Below the pieces are notes generated by a model. The model saw only the letters and a list, made by a program, of their open reading frames with translations. It had not been told where the DNA came from and did no database searches. A program made the translations under genes and the position numbers. Below, in pieces: positions 60,330-64,000 of a stretch of 64,000 nt of DNA (positions within the stretch are counted from its first letter, which is position 1; every line of letters starts with the position of its first letter). The stretch comes from Castor canadensis (lineage: Eukaryota > Chordata > Mammalia > Rodentia > Castoridae), in assembly GCF_047511655.1 (NCBI RefSeq), contig NC_133390.1, positions 133,043,583 to 133,107,582 on the forward strand. The letters run 5' to 3'.

Positions 60330-60790
60330 GCATTGGTATCTCTGTGTGGAGGGCAGCCACCTTTGCAGCTTCATCAGCTAGGTTGTTTCCCTGTGCCTCA
60401 AGGCAGTTGCCTCACTGATGTCCTGGGATATGAACTATTGCAATCTCTTCAGGAAGCATAAGATTCTCCAGCAATCTGATCATCAGCTCCTTGTGTACCA
60501 GGTCCTGTCCTTCACTATTAACCAACCATCTTTCAGCCCATATTTTACCAGAAGTTTGTGCAATCCTGAATGCATATTTAGAGTTAATATAGATTGTTTC
60601 TTCTTTGTCTTGTATGAATTTTAGTGCTTGATTAATGGTAATAGTTCACAGGTTTGAGGAGAGCAGTTATTGGGTAACTTCCTGATTCAATAACTTTTAA
60701 TTTGACTCCATCTACCACCAAATATCCATTATGTCTTTTTCCTTGAATAACTCTAGAGGAACCATCCACAAAGAGCTGAAGTCCACCCAG
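60330..60790 (-). pseudogene. Retroviral RNase H remnant
   Basis: The first motif (LFVDGSSRV) and the late HIPGHQ motif can be read in scattered frames. The central T-D-S motif reads INSKYAF near 60570-60590, so a catalytic Asp is replaced by Asn. There are several stops. It lies between reverse transcriptase and integrase as expected. Confidence 0.75.
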
Positions 60791-61109
60791 GAAGGGAATT
60801 TTTTGAGATTGGGTCTGATTTTAGTTTGGTATTCAATAAGATACAGACAGCAATGTCCCATAGGTTCCTAGGCTTTCCCTCTCAGAAGAAATTCCACTGG
60901 GTTTAAATACTTTTGGTGGTGAGGAACAAGTCATCCCTTTCCAGTAGTAGGGCTTCATATTTTAATATTCTGGAGTCAGTCACCTTCCTACTTTTTGATG
61001 AAGAATAGTTGTGACCTGGTGGTATGTGCTAACTATCAGGGACCCTCCAAAAGTTAACTTTCAGCTTTCTTCAGTTAATAGGGCTGCAGCAGCAACTCTT
61101 GAATACATT

Positions 61110-62130
61110 CTGGCCACCCTCAAGTTACAGTTTTAATGACTTTGGAAAAATAGGCCACAGGTTGTTTCTTTCCCCTATGCTCCTGAGTGAGGACCCCAAG
61201 AGCTGCTACCTTATCTGCATTAAAAAATAAATGGAAAGGTTTCTCTAGGGAAGATTCAGCCAATACAGGGGCCATGATTAAGGACTCTTTACAGTTTTCT
61301 ATTACCTGTACTTCCTCTGGCTCCCAACATAAAGGATCTAGTTCCCCTTCCACAAGTATGGACTAAAGGGTTTTAGTCCTGAGTGCGTAGGATTCTATCC
61401 ACAGTCTGCAATATCCATTTAATAATATAAACTTTCAAAGTTCTCTTTTGTTCTCAGGTAAAGGCATATCAGTAATACCCTCTATTCTCCCCAGACCTAA
61501 TCTGTCCTTTCCCTTGCTAATCAAAGGTATCTGACTTCTTCTTCAACAAATTGTAACCTAGTTTTTGAGATTCTTAATACTTGGTGGCTCAAGAAGTTTA
61601 GGAGACTAATTGTCATATCTGTCACCTCTTTCTTGGTAAGACCAGATAATAAAAGATCATCCACATATTTTAATGAATTCATCAGGGAGGGAAGGGCAAA
61701 TTCCTCCAGCACTTGTTCTAAGACCTGGCCAAATAGGTTAGGCAAGTCAGTGAAACCTTGTGGAAGGACTGCCCATCTGTATTTTTGCTTTATCTCTGTC
61801 TGAGTGTCCTCCCATTCAAAGGCAAAGATGTCCCTGCTATCCTCCACCTGGGGCAGGCCCAGAATGTATCCTTTAAATCTATAACACTAAACCATTAATA
61901 ATCTGGAGGTATTTTACTGAGGACAGTATAGGGGTTTGGGACAACTGGATGCTTGCTGTGAACCATCTGGTTAATGTCCTGAAGATCCTGTACTAGCTGA
62001 TAAGATCCATCTGGCTTCCTAACTGGCAGGATTGGGGTATTAAAAGGGGATATGCAGGGTTCCAAAAGGCCATCCTTTAGGAGCCCCTTGATTACCAATT
62101 TCAGGCCCAGTCTTCCTTCCAGGGATATCG
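61110..62130 (-). pseudogene. Retroviral reverse transcriptase remnant
   Basis: The fingers part (61895-62098) has PFNTPILPVRKPDGSY. The first catalytic Asp is in FSVIDLKDTFW near 61870-61890. The palm (61521-61847) has LPQGFTDLPNLF and an intact YVDD (LKYVDDLLLSG near 61650). The connection part is at 61120-61353. A stop lies after IPPDY and frames change between pieces. Motif spacing is that of a gammaretroviral enzyme. Confidence 0.92.
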
Positions 62131-62169
62131 AATCTTGCTTCCTTTGTATTGTCTCACTGGGACTTTCCA

Positions 62170-62640
62170 GGTCAATATGAATTGGGAGAATCTGTAGCAG
62201 TCCCCATTCCCATCCCTGGTCCAGACTTCAGGGAGAATTTGATTTGCACTGTCCTCAAATTTAATGACATCTTAAAATTCTTTTCCCTAACTTTTATTTC
62301 TATGCCCAGCTTGGGCATTAAGTCTCTTCCTAGAAGATTGATCCAAGCCTCAGGTATGAAAAAGAGACTAATCCATGCCACCCAATCTTAGAATTTTACT
62401 GGGGTGCATTCAAAGAGAGGGACATGAAACTTCTCTCTCTTTACTCCAGAAATTGGGAGCCAACCCAAGGAGAGGGACATGCTTGGGGGGGCGTAGTAAG
62501 AGATAACCCTGCTCCTCCAGAGTCAACCAAAATGTGATTTCTTTTTCTTTGGGCACTACTTTAAAATTTATCAAGGCTTCTTGTAGGATCCATCCACATA
62601 AAAGAGCCCCTGAACCCCCATTCTTCCTCAAAGGCCATAA
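62170..62640 (-). pseudogene. Retroviral protease remnant
   Basis: The catalytic LVDSG motif is readable near 62517-62532, but in a different frame from the long open frame there. The C-terminal part has the conserved LLGRD (LLGRDLMPKLG near 62310-62340). At least one frameshift separates them. Confidence 0.8.
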
Positions 62641-62659
62641 GGGGAATTATCTTCTCTTC

Positions 62660-64000
62660 TTTCTCTCAGGACATTCTCATTTGAAATGTCTTGAAGGCCT
62701 TCTGTTCTGAGGTATTTGAGCAGGTCTTGGCCCAGCTTTCTGAAAAGTAGTTTTCTTCTGACTAATCTGCTCTATTTTGGACAAAATGATTTTAGATTTT
62801 TGTTTTTGTTTCTTCTCATCTTGTCTCCTATAATCTTTTGGTCCTCTCTTAATAATTACCACAAGTTTTGTCCTTCTACTTTTCTACCTTTTGTAATTTC
62901 TTTGTGATGTCTGGCCAACTATTGGTCACAAAATGAAGTTTTAGCTTTCCCTGTCCCAGGGAGTCATCAAAATTTAAACCTGAATATTTTCTCATTTGGT
63001 CTTTTACCCTGTGAAGAAAGTCAGCAGGTCCCTCATCCTGTTCTTGTTGTACATCAAAGGCTTTGGCTAGGTTTTAGGATGGGGGCGGGGGACAGATTCC
63101 CTGATTCCTTTAATGATCATATTTCTTAAATACCCAATCTCCCTTCTGTTAGTAGGGTCATTATTATTCCAATGAAGGCCCTCAAGGGGAAATTTCCAGA
63201 GGCTGAACCTCTGGGCCTGGTGGGTTTTTTTTTCCATGCAGCCATGGCCGTTCTCCTGATCATAGCTGTTTCTTCCCCAGAAAATAAAATCCCTAAAATA
63301 GATATAAATTCCACCCAGGTGTAAATTTGTGGGCCTAGGAACTGGTCAAGGTGATCCACAACTCCGTATGGAACTTTTAAAAGGGGCTTTAATTCTGTCT
63401 TTAAATTGCAGACCTCTATGCTAGTCAGCAGGACATCAACAAAGCCAAAGTCTCCACCTCCAGTTGGGACCTCTCTGAGTGGGTAAAAGGTCTGAGACTG
63501 CATTTTGGGTGATGGGGGAAAGGACAGATTCTGAATATCCCTTTGACATTGTTGGCATTCCCTTCTGAGCCCCCCAAAGGACAAACTGTGACCTGAAGTT
63601 GAGGCCTAAGCTGATGGGGAGTCACCTGGAGGCTCAGAAGGGAGCTCAGGTGGGACCTCCAGAGGGTCCTGACTATAGTCTCCATCTCAGTCTTGGGACT
63701 CTGCCTGAGAAACCAAGATCTTTGGATTATAAGGGGGAAGTAAACAGGAAAGAGGGTCTCAATTGGAGGAGGTTTCCTTCTACTCAGTTTTGTCCCCCTT
63801 TCATAATTTTAAGGGAAAGAGAACCACGGGTACCTGTCTCCAATAAAGGGCATACTCAATTTCTCCCTGACTCCCAGGATTCTTGTCATGAACATATTCA
63901 ATAAGTAATTGACCCACTCAGTCCTCATCTGATCCAAATTTTGGTGAGAAATTGACTGGTTTGAGAATGGGCTCCTGTGTCCAGATAAAGCAGTGATATT
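62660..64000 (-). pseudogene. Retroviral gag remnant, open at the window edge
   Basis: Matrix-like sequence lies at 63780-64000. Capsid is at 63126-63584, with LKPLLKVPYGVVDHLDQFLG and AMIRRTAMAAWKK. The C-terminal capsid domain at about 62905-63065 has a major-homology-type segment (EQDEGPADFLHRVKDQMRKY) and LHFVTNSWPDITKKLQK. A Lys/Gln-rich part (62677-62862) follows. A CCHC zinc knuckle is not seen where nucleocapsid should be, so it is lost or frame-hidden. Stops and frame changes are present. Confidence 0.9.

Larger units (their letters stand above)
56942..64000 (-). mobile_element. Class I endogenous retrovirus, 3' LTR through gag, cut by window end
   Basis: On the minus strand the order is gag (64000 side), pro, pol, env, polypurine tract and 3' LTR, the full internal layout of a gammaretrovirus-like (ERV1) provirus. 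Every gene has stops or frame changes, so it is a fossil. The 5' LTR, primer-binding site and start of gag lie past 64000. It lies about 16 kb from the cystatin duplication with no sign of a functional link. Confidence 0.92.

Overview
The window reads as a mammalian, most likely rodent, intergenic region. It is AT-rich and CpG-poor and full of interspersed repeats, and no intact protein-coding gene is visible. Several SINEs join a tRNA-like ID unit to a 7SL-derived B1 unit in one element, and the youngest L1 pieces end in a very G-rich 3' UTR. Both features fit a beaver/kangaroo-rat or squirrel-type rodent. The species call is inference from repeat style; the rodent call is firmer.

Layout. 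Positions 1-14539 are unique non-coding DNA with scattered SINEs, MaLR-like repeats, an old antisense L1 and one clean 5'-truncated L1 with target-site duplications (6261-7459). Positions 14540-41126 are a direct tandem segmental duplication: unit A (about 14540-29033) and unit B (about 29059-41126). Each unit carries the same ordered set of repeats, including a nearly full-length decayed Tigger1 DNA transposon. Unit A has gained a 152-bp L1 and a 1086-bp solo LTR, and unit B shows the empty site for both. Positions 41127-56941 are mostly unannotatable non-coding DNA with a MaLR-type LTR (52872), ID SINEs, an old L1 end and a fresh 70-bp tandem duplication (47521-47660). Positions 56942-64000 are the 3' LTR, env, pol, pro and gag of a decayed class I (gammaretrovirus-like) endogenous retrovirus on the minus strand, cut by the window edge.

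Gene content. The only host gene signal is a type-2 cystatin (secreted cysteine-protease inhibitor) on the minus strand, split between the two units. Unit A keeps exons 2 and 3, with splice sites and a poly(A) signal, but has lost exon 1. Its exon 1 region is replaced by a truncated LTR. Unit B keeps exon 1 and a TATA-like box but has lost exons 2 and 3 in a roughly 2.9-kb deletion, and its exon 1 has two in-frame TGA stops. The hallmark cystatin QxVxG loop falls exactly on the exon 1/exon 2 boundary: Q ends exon 1 in unit B and VVAG starts exon 2 in unit A. The simplest history is duplication of a complete cystatin gene followed by reciprocal loss of opposite halves, which fits the birth-and-death evolution known for cystatin clusters.

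One tract in the Tigger1 region is about 97% identical between units against about 86% nearby, suggesting gene conversion. Percentages and boundaries were read by eye and are approximate.
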